From: Diadema setosum
Lineage: Eukaryota; Echinodermata; Echinoidea; Diadematoida; Diadematidae
Direction of reading: 5' to 3'
NCBI GenBank assembly: GCA_033980235.1
Contig: CM067075.1
Coordinates: 6,330,668 to 6,394,667, forward strand
Length of the DNA stretch: 64,000 nucleotides
Both the position numbers and the translations under genes were made by a program. Positions 37,201-46,078 of the stretch are shown here, in pieces. The notes under the pieces are model-generated. The model worked only from the letters and a program-made list of their open reading frames with translations, was not told where the DNA came from and did not search any database. Position 1 is the stretch's first letter. Each line of letters begins with the position of its first letter.

Positions 37201-39749
37201 ATTAACACAGTGGTATTTGTCATGTTCTTAGTCTTTTTTTTGCTCCAAAATGTACCATTTGTTTGTTTTTTTTATTACTAACAGTGTGCTTGTAAAGAAA
37301 CAGCTCACCATATAACAAATTGTAATGCAGAGGTTATGATGGCTAATAATGTATATGAGTGGATATTTCTTTATCTGGCCGAAGAATATACTTCCTTTTA
37401 TCAAAGTCTTTTTTTTTCTAAATCACAAATACTTCTTTCGTCTGTTAAACACCATACACGATGGCAATGTGCACATCAGTAACGACTTCAAAACATGTTT
37501 ACTCTCTAAATGAATCTCACGTGGATGCATATTCTCAAGGTGTTGAAGAGATTGCAGTGTTCGGGGAGACTGCAGCAAAGCTATGTTTTTCTCTCGAGTC
37601 CCAATGATGGACTTTGTTCTATCTTTTTCCCTTTTCTTTTATGCCTTAATACTTATAATATAACAGCCTTGAATTAATGATCATTAACGGTCATTCAATG
37701 AGCAAAGCAGGTGGTAAGTCCAAAATGACTCCGCTCGTTTTTGGCAGAGTCAATTGTAGTAACTTTGTTGCAATAGGAAAGATGAAGCAAAATGATACGT
37801 GAAAAAGAAGGGAAATTTATGTTTCATTAACAGTTACATTGCAGAAGGGGGATGGTCAGTCATTGTCTAATGATGGTGATAATAGTGATGATGATGATGA
37901 TGATGATGATGATAAATATAAAAAATAGTAGTAGGATCAGTAGAAGTGAAATTATAATGCTAATGATATCAGTCATATCACTAGTAGTAATATTAATGAT
38001 GATTACAAGGATTGATGATAATAATAATGAAACTTAATGATGGTAAGAATAACAATCGTTTTATCGTTCTATGAAATAACCTATAGTAATACTTAAAAAG
38101 ACAATAATGGTGAAAAATGGCAATAAAGATGATAACACTGGTCTCATTTTACACAAGATAGCGTCTCTAGTGAAAGTAAAGAATTCCCAGAGAGCCCTAT
38201 CATTATTGATTTGATTTACAGGTTATTAGTATAAACAATATTGACCTTTGCTTTGCACCTACTATAGCAGAGCGAGATTGATCCTTTTCAGCTGATTAAT
38301 CTTAGTTTTTTAAAGCTTGAAACATGCTTACGCAGCTATTTGTTTCCGTGTGCCACGGACACTTCATAAACCTCTCCTATGGAGCTATTCCCATATCATC
38401 TGGGTCATTATTGAAAACATTCCTGAATTATTCCACGACCGGACTTCGCATAATCGAATTATGTCATCACACAATCAGCCCAGGGTTTCGTAGACATATC
38501 ATGACGAGGCCACCGAGTACGGCACAGTTCCGCTCTCGCCTATGTGCGGTTTGTGCCATCAAAATTCATAGCTTCGACAGACAAAAAGTTGAAAAGATAA
38601 CCAAAAATTCAGGCCTTGTACAAGTAGTGAAGGAAATTGACTGTCAAATCGAAAATTGATAACTTCCCACATACCTGCGTATTGCGACACACACTACCAA
38701 GAGATTTCGAAATGCTAACTCTGTATACATTTTTAAAGTATAGGGGCTAATGCTGAAGACACATCTTTTTTAGGCTTATTGATTTCATGTAATTTTAAAT
38801 GCAAAAATGTTATTTTTTCATCTCTCTTTTCTAACCTCCTTTTTCAATCGCTCAGAGATTTTTGCCAAAGGCGATATAAAAAAAAATCATTATTATCAAT
38901 CTTATTAATATTATTGTTATTCTTATTATCATATCAGAAGCTAAAATCATATTTTTTTTTATTCTTGGAAGGCATCACAATCTGAACTTAAACTATTCAA
39001 ACTTTAAATGCTCTGTGTCACTTAAAATGATGTTTGCAATTCCACATCATGCCATAGACATACTAGAATATGATTATGTAGACATAACTGTGTGTGCGTA
39101 TAAACGTAATGATGAATGCACATAATTATGATTGGCACATGTATTTTATGCCCTTTTTTCCCCGCCTTTTTCTTCCCTGATCTTCCCTACCTCTCAGACA
39201 TGGATGTGCGGGGGTACGCTGGAGATTATCCCGTGTTCCAGAGTGGCGCACATCTTCAGAAAACAGCAGCCGTACAAATTCCCGGACGGAAATATCAAGT
39301 GAGTGATATCCTATAGGCTGTCAAAATCAATTTGGCAATGTCGTGTTATAATTGGGTCGTTTGTGTGTGTGTGTGTGTGTGTGTGTGCGTGCGTGTGTGA
39401 ACTTTGCTTTGGCAATGGGCTTTGGATTGCAGAATCTATCTGAAGGGAACGATACCGTACAGGATACTCATAATTAACGTAATGTCCATCAGTTTAAGGA
39501 CTCCCCATAAATGTACTATTATGTCAAGGGTATGTTTATTAACTGTCATGTTCTTAAATCTCACAGTTAATAAGATGTTAATAAGATGTATTAGGCAAGT
39601 GACAGATAACCCCATGACACCATGTTATGTGAAGATTAAACGAATATGTTAAGTGATATATATATATATATATATACATACATACATGTAAGTTATATAT
39701 ATATATATACATATATATGTATATATATATATACATACATACATATAAG

Positions 39750-39836
<87 letters not shown>

Positions 39837-42800
39837 TAGATATATATACCAAAGGTATGATTATCATCTGGATCTCTATTGATTTACTATAATAAGCTTA
39901 GATAAATGTGGACTCAATTCATGCTTCTGTTTACACTCAACACATATCCATTCATTCATCAACATTTCCAATATAAATGCAGTGGCAGTAAGATACACAA
40001 AAAGTTACTCCAAATCATGTACAACATTCATATAAATCGATTGTTATTCAAAAAAGAAAATGCTGTAAACTGAAGTGCAATAGATGTTGTGACTTTTATG
40101 ACAATACGGCATCAAAATTGTTGAAAATTCCATTCAATTCAATTCAATTTCATTTTTCGACAAGAACATCACCTTTTTTTTTGTAACAGAAAATAAGGTG
40201 GGCAAATCTCTGTAGAATGAAAAGAGTGTACAAAAATGTAGCACGTACCTTACGATAATTATACATTATCATAAAATGGAGGGGACTGCTAAAAAGTAAG
40301 GCCTTTCATAATAACTGTGCAGATAGTTATGTGGCAAGACTTTTCGAAATGTCATTCAAATCTAATTCAAGAAAATTAAATTTACCCAGTCATGTCACTT
40401 GAATGCCGCTGTTATTGTCGTCTGCACATGCCTATGATATTCCATATCCCATGGCAACCCGTGGCGGGAGATCAATTTTTCAAACCGCATCACGTTATGT
40501 TAAAGGAATGGCATCACCGCCACCCCTCACCTGCCATAATTCGCAAGACTTGTGGGAGATCAGATTATGTTTAAAACATCAGATACAGATCAAATACAGA
40601 GTCAAAATACTAAAATTCTACTATTACTGCTCCGGATAGTGGAACGATTACCAGTGATAATAACTGAAACAGTCGGCGACGAACAACGCTCACTGCTGTG
40701 ATAAGCAATACTAATCAATCGTGATCATCAAAAGATTTATCCCCCCCCAAAAAAAAAAAAAATAATAATAAAAAAATACATATATATGTTTATATTTATA
40801 TGTATCACAAACGTTCATCAAAGAAGATATTGCATACATTACACGATATATTTCAACACAAACAAACAATACGAAAATGTATGCCATTTTTAAAGACTAT
40901 TTTGCAAATATAGAACAATAAGAATAAGATCTTTTTGTCTAATTTTGTTAATCCAACACTTACAGAGAAACAAGTTTATGGAAAATTCGTTTAATAAATG
41001 TTACTCTCTAACAGCTTTGTTGAAATCCTTACAAAAACTTTGAATGAGTCCAGCTGCCTTTAAACAAGTAAAATTTCATCATGAAATGAGACCTTGCACA
41101 AATTTGCTCATGCTCCGTCGCCCACCATGTTGACTCTGAGAAAAGTTACATCTCTGCGGACTCGTGATTTACTGGCACGCTTCGAGTTTCTCGATTCTCT
41201 CCCAAGATAGGGCGTTTATTAGTTTAAGGATATTGGCCTTTAGGATGACATTTCACGTTGATGAAAATCTGCATGAGGTTGAAATACAACACATCGCTGT
41301 GTGAAAGACGCACAAGAAAATATTCCAGATATACGTTTTCTTCTAATTTTGATTGATACTGCGCTAACGTCACCGTTTGCATGATAATTACCAGATGAAA
41401 TTCCTCAGCCTCCCTTAAAGAAAGATAAACAAATTGTATTCCAGAGCGAAATGATGGTAAGGGCAGCAATGGAATTGTAATAAATTGAGGTGTTATTCAA
41501 TCCATTAGATAGAATAAGTTGCAGTACATACCCATACCTATATTTTAACATACCGGTAGTGTATATAAAGTTCGCTAGCCTTCGATTCTAAAGCGAAATT
41601 TGAGTGCACTTCCGTGACATAAAGTGTCGTTTTTAATGTGTTTATAGGAAACATTATGGACTTTCAGGAGGTAGATTAATCTCTATATTATGACATTTGT
41701 GCGAGTAGTTCGTCTGTCTCGTTTGCAATTAACGAAGTATAAAAATGAAAGCAGAATTGTAAATATCGCTCGTTCATGTCTTTTTTCCCCTGCTTCCAGC
41801 ACGTTCATGCGTAACACAATGCGTTTGGTAGAGGTGTGGGTGGACCAACCTTACCGTGACATCTTCTACTCCCTCAAGCCGCAGCTCATGGGGAAGGAGT
41901 TCGGCGACATCTCGGACCGAGTAAAGCTGCGAGAAGACCTCCACTGTCACGACTTCAAATGGTTTCTCAACAACGTCTTTCCCGCCCTCAACGTACCAAA
42001 CTCCAAGTCACAAGCTAGAGGAGAGGTAGATACCCCACTCTCTTCCCATTTCAGTTCATCAAAGTCAGTATCAGTGTGCGTCTTTTAAAGACAAAAAATC
42101 AGCAGAGAAAGAGAGACATATCAAACAATAATGTGAATGAGACCACTGAAGTTCTTCCATTGTCCATAATACGTGTATCAGAGGACCAGTTTTGATGATG
42201 CGTTTACTCTTCTTGCATGGTAATGTATAGCTTTGCATGTTTTAATTCCTGTCCTTATACAGTGTTATAATCTTTCCGGGTAGTTATCAAAGTACCCATA
42301 TATATTATGATATGAAAAGTAAGATGAAAAGGGAATAATATAATACATATCGGCATACAAAAAAGGGGGTGTATAGTTTAAGTGATACTGACTGTTTGAT
42401 AAAGAAATCCAAATGAGAATAGGGAACTGAGAATCGGGAACTAGCAATATTTACGAATGTTATTTTAATTGCTAATGGTAGTTCGAAAAAAAAAATGGAT
42501 TTTTCTTCTTCTTTTTTTTTTTTACAGTTTAATCTAAACTGTTGTATCGTGAAATTGATACAAGTTCATTCAAGGAAAACAGTGAACTGCTTATTGTAAA
42601 TCTTGGAAAATACGTATATGCACAATCATGATAACTGATAAAGACTGAATTGAACTGAATTGAATTGAATTGAATTGAATTGAGTTGAATTGAAGGATTA
42701 AATTACAAATATTGTCCAATCTTTGACTGCCAAGTTTGCAATAGTGACTTCACCACCTAAGTTACCTTAGAAAAAAACAAACAACGTAGAATATATGCCA

Positions 42801-45014
42801 TGAGCATGCCATTTCCAACATTCCGATGCTCATGTGGAAATTTATTTCTTTAAACTTGGTACTCTAGCTTAGAAATTTGGGACTAGGAGTGTGTCTGGAC
42901 ACGATGGGAAAAGGAACCATGGCTGTGTACCCCTGTCACGGAGAAGGTAACAACCAGGTAAGCAAGTTTGCTGCTTTTTGCAAGAATCAACATCAGTGAC
43001 GAAGAACTGGATAAAATGAATTTCAAACTGTATGCCTCACTCTCTCCCATTTCCCTTTTTTTTTAATCCATGGAATGTATTTGAGTGACATTGTCATATT
43101 AGATGTAATGATTATTGTTAACAGGATAGTTTGACATCGGTTAAGGTGAGGATTCAGCTTTTTTTGCGAGATACTTAAAAAACTACTTTATGAAATGTAA
43201 AGGAGCATTTATTCTTAAAGAGGAATTCAAAGTTTGATGAAAATAAGTTTTGAAATGGCTGAGACATCCAAAAACAATGTAAATCAAAGCGATCCTAATA
43301 AAAGATGGGTCCCACATTTTATTAGAATTGCTCTAGTTTGGATATCTCAGTCATTTCAACACCAATTTTCTTCAAATAATCTTTGAATTCCTCTCAGAAT
43401 CTTGTGCTCTCTCTTATTTCATAATGTGTTTCTCATTGTTTGAAAAAAAAAATCATCTTCAAACAACGTTGGAAACCTGTAACCCTGTCTCAACTGAAGG
43501 TGATGTATGAACATTCTTGCTCTGATCTTTAAACTAATGATATACACACCCACGCACATTATACCGCAGTTTGAAGAAAAAAAAATCAAATCCATCACAA
43601 TATATTTCATAATTTCATTTTCATTTTCTGTGCCAAAGACGCTTTCATTTCTTATCAGTCGATGTCAGTCGTTAAGTGGTAGTGGTGATGACAATGTGTC
43701 AAATGTTTAAACTTACAACGAAGAATGATAAGAAAAAAAAAACTGCCGGAAGGAGAGACAAGTAGTTACATATGCCAGAAGATGACTAAACTATGTTTTG
43801 TAATAAACATTCCTGGCTAGTTTGGTTTTCGGGAAGTATTGTTGTGACGATTTCACGTTGAACAAAATCTCAGTTATCATCCAGGTTACTTTCATTTACC
43901 ATTTACATGCTTCAGTGTTTTTAATAATATGTCTAGTTCTTTCGTGATTTGTGCTGTTTCTTATTGTTAATATTTCTATGATTATTGTTACCATTTGATA
44001 TTATCATTACTACCATTATAATCGTCGTCATTATCATCATCACTATTTTCGTAATAGTTGTTGTTACTGTTAGTTTTTTTTTTTAAGTTTGCTCTTGTTT
44101 TTGTTTTGTTTGTTGTTGTTTTTCTACCGAAGGCCTTCAGTCTAGGCTGGGATAACCACCTGTACCACAAGAATCGATGTATATCTCTGATGAGGGGACA
44201 GGTACAACTTACCATCCGAGCCTGCAAACAGTCTCCTAATCTACGATTCCAACACACCAAGGTAGCTGACATGCCTTGGCGCTCTTTTTTACTTTCTGTT
44301 ATTCCTTCCACCCCGTCCTTCTCATTCGGTGTACTTTTCCCTTGATTTTTTTTTTTTGTTGTTGCTGTTGTTCTTTTTCGAACTAAATGGGGATTCACGC
44401 TTAGGAGGGCCGACGCTTTATAGGAGTCTCCTCCGAAGGACCGATAGGCAATGGGGATAAAGTGCTTTACCCATAGGAGGACACTTGGACTCGAACCAGC
44501 GACCTCGTGATTGATATGATAGTCTTGTCCATTCAACCACACACATCTCCTCGTCCATGTCTCCTATTGTCAGATACAGCATAGAAGGACAAAGGATAAA
44601 TTGATGATTCAATAATTTTTTTTTTTTTAATTTATAAAATGACCTTACGGGCATCTGATTGTAAATCTTAATATTTCATTCAAACGTTGAATTCGAATCT
44701 AGCGTCATGTTATAATGCAATAAATCCGTAGTCACAATTATGTTCCCCCCTAAAAAAGAAAAAAAAATGTATGACAAAATAAAATTTTGTTTTCATGAAC
44801 GAAAGATAATATGTGACTCCTTGACCTCTGACCTACACCTTGCTTTCCCTTTCACACTAAACAGGGTCAGACAATGATGGACCTATCCACGGGAAAGTGT
44901 CTGGATGTTCACCCGGATGGAACACGCGTGATTCTACATCACTGTGACGGCAGCATGAAACAAAAGTGGCAGTTCAGCTATTACTTCAACCGCAGTGGTA
45001 CCCTTCTACCATAG
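18065..45014 (+). CDS. GALNT: polypeptide N-acetylgalactosaminyltransferase (ten coding exons)
   Basis: The spliced frame is 2091 bases, 696 residues. GALNT enzymes start mucin-type O-glycosylation in the Golgi by moving GalNAc from UDP-GalNAc to Ser or Thr. Visible order: signal-anchor at residues 11-33; stem with a coiled coil near 144-174 and N-glycosylation sites NRT90 and NRS117; the family landmark DPHGPGEMG at 238-246; glycosyltransferase core starting near 299; metal-binding DSH at 392-394; [45 protein letters not shown]; then a ricin-type lectin region with CLDT, CHGEG, CLDV and CDGS. All exon phases agree. The middle ([28 protein letters not shown]) recalls vertebrate GALNT5, while the anchor and NLP-like entry recall GALNT1/13, so the subfamily is unsettled. 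Odd points: TEESWS where NEAWS is usual, WGAEN for WGGEN, and a lectin domain short of its third repeat. Confidence 0.95.
19612..20200. repeat. family B TIR element, copy 2
   Basis: It starts near TTCAAAGGGAAATG and ends near TTCTCCGTTAAAAC, with the family interior (CTGAAAGAAGAAAGT and TATAACTTTTGAAC) between. Its right end sits immediately upstream of GALNT exon 2. Confidence 0.6.
20239..20462 (+). CDS. GALNT: GALNT exon 2
   Basis: It encodes residues 215-288, including DPHGPGEMG and [20 protein letters not shown], the conserved stem-to-catalytic junction of the family. Donor GTAAGT starts at 20463. The acceptor is either ATAAG at 20238, used here, or TACAG at 20247; both keep the frame and differ by three residues. 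A family B element ends only about 40 bases upstream. Confidence 0.9.
20542..20676. repeat. 45-bp minisatellite, three copies
   Basis: Three copies of a 45-base unit containing CGTTAGAAAATGTATAC differ at only a few positions. They start 80 bases after the exon 2 donor. Because 45 is a multiple of three, periodic open frames appear on both strands; these are not taken as coding. Confidence 0.85.
21215..21345. repeat. GGATCC-ended repeat, copy 1
   Basis: It begins GGGGCGGATCCAGGAATT and ends CTCTGGATCCACCACTG, near-complementary ends, with an A/T-rich middle. A second copy in the opposite orientation is at 50270. Confidence 0.65.
21528..22060. repeat. family B TIR element, copy 3
   Basis: It starts TTTAAAGGAATGG and carries the family landmarks TCTCTGGATGAGAAGACT, a central CCTTTCAAACTAGGCAG and CATAGCTTTTCTG. 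An AT run near 22066-22090 adjoins its right end. Confidence 0.6.
22558..23114 (-). CDS. KCTD nested gene 1, exon 2
   Basis: Runs from the acceptor AG at 23116-23115 to the TAA at 22560-22558. It encodes the second half of the BTB domain and the whole C-terminal domain. GC is well above the neighbouring intron. Confidence 0.93.
22558..25460 (-). CDS. KCTD-family BTB/T1-domain protein, nested gene 1
   Basis: Two minus-strand exons, 25460-25277 and 23114-22558, join in phase through donor GTGGGT and acceptor TTCAG to give 246 residues. The BTB/T1 domain spans about residues 19-112: [51 protein letters not shown] and KEADFYQI. The C-terminal half ends [10 protein letters not shown] and [14 protein letters not shown] proteins are cytosolic oligomers, often Cullin-3 adaptors or channel/receptor auxiliary subunits. 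The BTB part resembles KCTD6/21, whereas the ending recalls KCTD1/12/15, so no subfamily is assigned. It lies antisense inside GALNT intron 2, downstream of its paralogue. Confidence 0.93.
23486..23907. repeat. 211-bp tandem duplication
   Basis: Two head-to-tail copies with a 211-base period, differing at only a few positions, both containing AACATGAATGGACCAATC and AGTCGCCGAGGCATTTC. They lie in the intron of nested KCTD gene 1. The open frame in each copy is not preserved across the junction since 211 is not a multiple of three. Confidence 0.9.
23946..24193 (-). repeat. tRNA-derived SINE
   Basis: Minus-strand head GGGGGCGCTGTGGCATAGTG contains an A box. The B box GAGTTCGAATCCC follows, then an unrelated body with CCCTCTCGACCCAGG and a TTATTATTATTA 3' tail. 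Layout and tail are typical of a retroposed tRNA-derived SINE. It is in the nested KCTD gene 1 intron. Confidence 0.8.
25277..25460 (-). CDS. KCTD nested gene 1, exon 1
   Basis: Start codon at 25460-25458; residues 1-61 plus one base. It carries the first half of the BTB domain up to ARDEHG. The GTGGGT donor was chosen because it alone restores the BTB frame; the overlapping GTATGA does not. Confidence 0.9.
25461..26815. other. spacer between nested KCTD genes
   Basis: It contains the presumed promoter of nested gene 1, with a GC-richer block at about 25560-25760, and the 3' flank of nested gene 2. No TATA box or clear polyadenylation signal is visible in the expected places, and no other gene is seen. 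Confidence 0.5.
26816..27342 (-). CDS. KCTD nested gene 2, exon 2
   Basis: From the acceptor TGTAG to TAA at 26818-26816. It encodes the rest of the BTB domain, a Ser/Thr-rich linker ([11 protein letters not shown]) and the C-terminal domain. A poly-A/T tract follows just downstream of the stop. Confidence 0.92.
26816..28138 (-). CDS. KCTD-family BTB/T1-domain protein, nested gene 2
   Basis: Exons 28138-27946 and 27342-26816 join through donor GTGAGT and acceptor CTGTAG to give 239 residues. The BTB/T1 domain starts near residue 20: [30 protein letters not shown], then [20 protein letters not shown] and [12 protein letters not shown]. The ending GFTLHTTDC and WFRYVLTKL parallels the other nested gene ([19 protein letters not shown]). 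The identical intron position after HG and shared CRSTLTRYP show the two are tandem paralogues. Odd: the family NVGG turn is NVDG here. Likely a cytosolic BTB oligomer; partner unknown. Confidence 0.92.
27946..28138 (-). CDS. KCTD nested gene 2, exon 1
   Basis: Start codon at 28138-28136; 64 codons plus one base. It encodes a 20-residue Ser/Glu-containing leader and the first half of the BTB domain, and ends DQHG at GTGAGT. Intron length is 603 bases. Confidence 0.9.
28734..29480. mobile_element. piggyBac-like non-autonomous element
   Basis: The element is bounded by TTAA on both sides (28730-28733 and 29481-29484), begins CCCTAAAAGGG and ends TGATTAGGG, so its termini are inverted CCCTAA. 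Subterminal GGGTTGAATCAACCC occurs near both ends. TTAA target duplication with CCCT termini is the hallmark of piggyBac transposons. No transposase frame is present. It lies about 600 bases upstream of nested KCTD gene 2. Confidence 0.65.
29756..30194. repeat. family A palindromic TIR element, copy 2
   Basis: It starts CCTTAAAGGTATCGTAC and ends GTACCATCCCTTTAA. A central inverted pair contains GTGGGACCCACACTTTATTA. An ATTCA microrepeat sits inside its left arm. Confidence 0.75.
30362..30383 (+). repeat. 22-bp duplication of the exon 3 acceptor, upstream copy
   Basis: Identical to 30749-30770, the intron-exon boundary of GALNT exon 3, including CAG and the first 19 exon bases. It is preceded by a good pyrimidine-rich tract (CCTTTCTTCCTATCG), so it looks like the original acceptor, now followed by inserted repeat sequence. 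Confidence 0.85.
30384..30748. repeat. truncated family B insertion between the 22-bp repeats
   Basis: Starts abruptly at ATTGTAAGGAGAATTCC and runs to TCTCAAT, matching the right two-thirds of family B copy 4 at about 35368-35740 with few differences. It lacks the left end of the element and lies exactly between the two 22-bp direct repeats. Confidence 0.85.
30752..30918 (+). CDS. GALNT: GALNT exon 3
   Basis: It completes the split Gly codon of exon 2 and encodes [32 protein letters not shown] and [11 protein letters not shown], the start of the GT-A fold. The donor is GTGATT, weaker than the other donors. The acceptor lies inside a 22-bp sequence that is duplicated at 30362-30383 on the other side of a repeat insertion. 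Confidence 0.92.
31604..31859 (+). CDS. GALNT: GALNT exon 4
   Basis: Acceptor CCCCAG at 31603 and donor GTAAGT at 31860. It encodes [28 protein letters not shown], the catalytic [17 protein letters not shown] segment with the Mn2+-binding DSH, and VVCPSIDSI. This is the best conserved exon of the gene. Confidence 0.95.
33136..33258. repeat. pentanucleotide repeats (AAATG)n and (GTGTA)n
   Basis: Five AAATG units followed without gap by about twenty GTGTA units, in GALNT intron 4. Confidence 0.9.
33686..33802 (+). CDS. GALNT: GALNT exon 5
   Basis: Acceptor GTGCAG and donor GTAAGG. It encodes residues from Tyr431 to the split Arg469, including [15 protein letters not shown], the family's GGFNW-type segment with Ala in place of the second Gly. 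It joins exons 4 and 6 in phase. Confidence 0.93.
34262..34520 (-). repeat. retroposon 3' end with (TTGAA)n tail
   Basis: A CAATTCAATT tail leads into TTTATTTCATTTTTCG and ends near ATGGAGGGACCCACTAAAAAG. Related copies start at about 40133 and 49650. The tail and shared 3' body suggest a LINE or SINE 3' end on the minus strand. Confidence 0.5.
34925..35042 (+). CDS. GALNT: GALNT exon 6
   Basis: Acceptor TTTTCAG and donor GTGAGA. It encodes [20 protein letters not shown] and [18 protein letters not shown], the Gal/GalNAc-T motif. The usual WGGEN reads WGAEN here. Confidence 0.95.
35085..35780. repeat. family B TIR element, copy 4, with nested SINE tail
   Basis: It starts TTTTAAAGGGAAATG about 45 bases after the exon 6 donor and ends with a Thr-less AT-rich tail near ACTTTAAAAGG. 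A SINE-like 3' segment ending GGCGCTATATAAAT then ATTATTATTATT (about 35098-35190) has been inserted into its left end. Confidence 0.65.
35781..39197 (+). other. remainder of GALNT intron 6
   Basis: Besides the CACAGTGTGAAA cluster it holds a GAT repeat near 37865-37915 and a SINE-like tail GGCGATATAAA near 38870. No coding segment is supported. Confidence 0.6.
36535..36815. repeat. degenerate CACAGTGTGAAA repeat cluster
   Basis: At least ten variants of CACAGTGTGAAA and its complement TTTCACACTG lie within 280 bases. Unit spacing is irregular. It is probably a palindrome-rich non-autonomous element in GALNT intron 6. Confidence 0.6.
39198..39298 (+). CDS. GALNT: GALNT exon 7
   Basis: Acceptor CTCTCAG and donor GTGAGT. 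It encodes [20 protein letters not shown] and [12 protein letters not shown]. The metal-binding His (family VGHIFR) is present at residue 526, although the preceding Gly is Ala. Confidence 0.95.
39652..39836. repeat. (AT)n microsatellite with CATA interruptions
   Basis: About 185 bases of AT alternation with ACATACATAC breaks, in GALNT intron 7. Confidence 0.9.
40133..40335 (-). repeat. retroposon 3' end with (TTGAA)n tail, second copy
   Basis: It shares the CAATTCAATTTCATTTTTCG junction and the ATGGAGGGGACTGCTAAAAAG segment with the copy at 34262. Confidence 0.5.
41800..42025 (+). CDS. GALNT: GALNT exon 8
   Basis: Acceptor CTTCCAG and donor GTAGAT. It encodes [18 protein letters not shown], the [13 protein letters not shown] helix and [13 protein letters not shown], the end of the catalytic domain and linker, a standard family ending. 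Ends in phase 0. Confidence 0.95.
42868..42957 (+). CDS. GALNT: GALNT exon 9 (lectin repeat)
   Basis: The acceptor CTCTAG at 42867 keeps phase 0; a second AG 5 bases downstream would break the frame. Encodes [12 protein letters not shown] and CHGEGNNQ, the first ricin-type repeat. Donor GTAAGC. Confidence 0.85.
43125..43505. repeat. family A palindromic TIR element, copy 3
   Basis: It carries GAGGAATTCAAAGTTTGATG and the mirrored AATAATCTTTGAATTCCTCT arms with a GTGGGACCC-like centre. The termini have decayed relative to other copies. Confidence 0.65.
44390..44562 (-). repeat. tRNA-derived SINE-like copy
   Basis: Minus strand: an A-box-like TGTGGTTGAATGGA, then a B box GGTTCGAGTCC about 40 bases later, then a body with GGTAAAGCACTTTATCCCC. 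It lies in GALNT intron 9. A tRNA pseudogene is the alternative. Confidence 0.6.
44865..45014 (+). CDS. GALNT: GALNT exon 10 (terminal)
   Basis: The acceptor is a pyrimidine tract ending AAACAG. Encodes [18 protein letters not shown] and KQKWQF, a second ricin-type repeat, followed by about 13 residues and TAG. No third repeat follows in any frame before the polyadenylation signal. Confidence 0.88.
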   Translation, partial: GQTMMDLSTGKCLDVHPDGTRVILHHCDGSMKQKWQFSYYFNRSGTLLP

Positions 45015-45095
45015 CGTCTCTGCCTTCAGCATCCTTTTCACTCAAAAAGATGGACCTCTAAAGTGGAACTGAACTCCATCATTTAGATGGCTATC

Positions 45096-45101
45096 AATAA
45101 A
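45096..45101 (+). terminator. GALNT polyadenylation signal
   Basis: A canonical AATAAA lies 81 bases after the GALNT stop codon, followed about 20 bases later by a T-rich stretch. This predicts a very short 3' untranslated region ending near 45115-45125. Confidence 0.65.
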
Positions 45102-45409
45102 GAACTAGATTGTCTATCAATAATTTATTAACTATAACCCCTCAGAAATCATCAGGACTACATCTATACACCTCTAAAATAACTCGACCTCCAATTACGT
45201 TAATAGAAGTCATATACAAACTTATGATAGTGAATGCTTGTGTGCAAGTGAGTTTGAAGCAAATTTAAGATCCATTGCATGGGTGATGACATCGATAGTT
45301 CATGTGATATGTATTCGTGTTCGTGGCGATTAACACTCTTTAGTGAAAAAGAAATGTACAACTTACAAAGTTGTTCATCATAATTATATATTAATATATA
45401 TAACATACA

Positions 45410-45443
<34 letters not shown>

Positions 45444-45903
45444 TGGGGGGGGGGGAGTTCTTATTTTCATAAACTGCAATTAAATTTTGTCCCTCGTTTG
45501 ATTTTACGGTATTTCTCTAGACGCGTTCATAAATGGATATAATTTTCGCTGTAAACTCCACTGATTACAATCAGTCATGACATGTCCGTTGATGAGAAAT
45601 GAAGATTGGCGCTATTAAAGACGAACAGACAGTACTTGGCCTAGTTATATCTGTTTTATTTATTGCATGTAAATATCCTACCGCTTTTGCTGCAAAGGAT
45701 ATTGAAGATCGATTGGCTTCATTCAAGCGCACACGATCAGCTCTGATTTCATTTGACGAGGGAGATTAGCTGGTCGAAGAGAAAATAAGTTAGAAGTTAG
45801 GAGAAGAGGAGGGTGAGGGCGAGCAGGAGGGAGGAATACCGGTACAAAAGTATCTGTCTATCACAAGAAGTGGTTGTTATACGTAGGTCAACAAGGACTG
45901 GTA

Positions 45904-46078
45904 CAGTGGACTCCCGTTATAACGAAGTCCTCGGGACCGGCAGTTTTCTTTCGTTATATCGAAATTTCGTCATCACCGAACAAATAAACATAGTGCGGAT
46001 AATGTGGAGGTCTGAATTTTTACTTCGTTGTAACCAGAATTTCGTTATAACCGTGTTCGTTTTAACGGGAGAGCACTG
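45904..46078. mobile_element. pogo-like TA-flanked MITE
   Basis: A 175-base element flanked by TA on both sides. It begins CAGTGGACTCCCGTTATAAC and ends GTTTTAACGGGAGAGCACTG, complementary ends. The interior repeats TTCGTTATA-type words. TA target and CAGTG termini fit the Tc1/mariner pogo group; there is no coding capacity. Confidence 0.75.
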
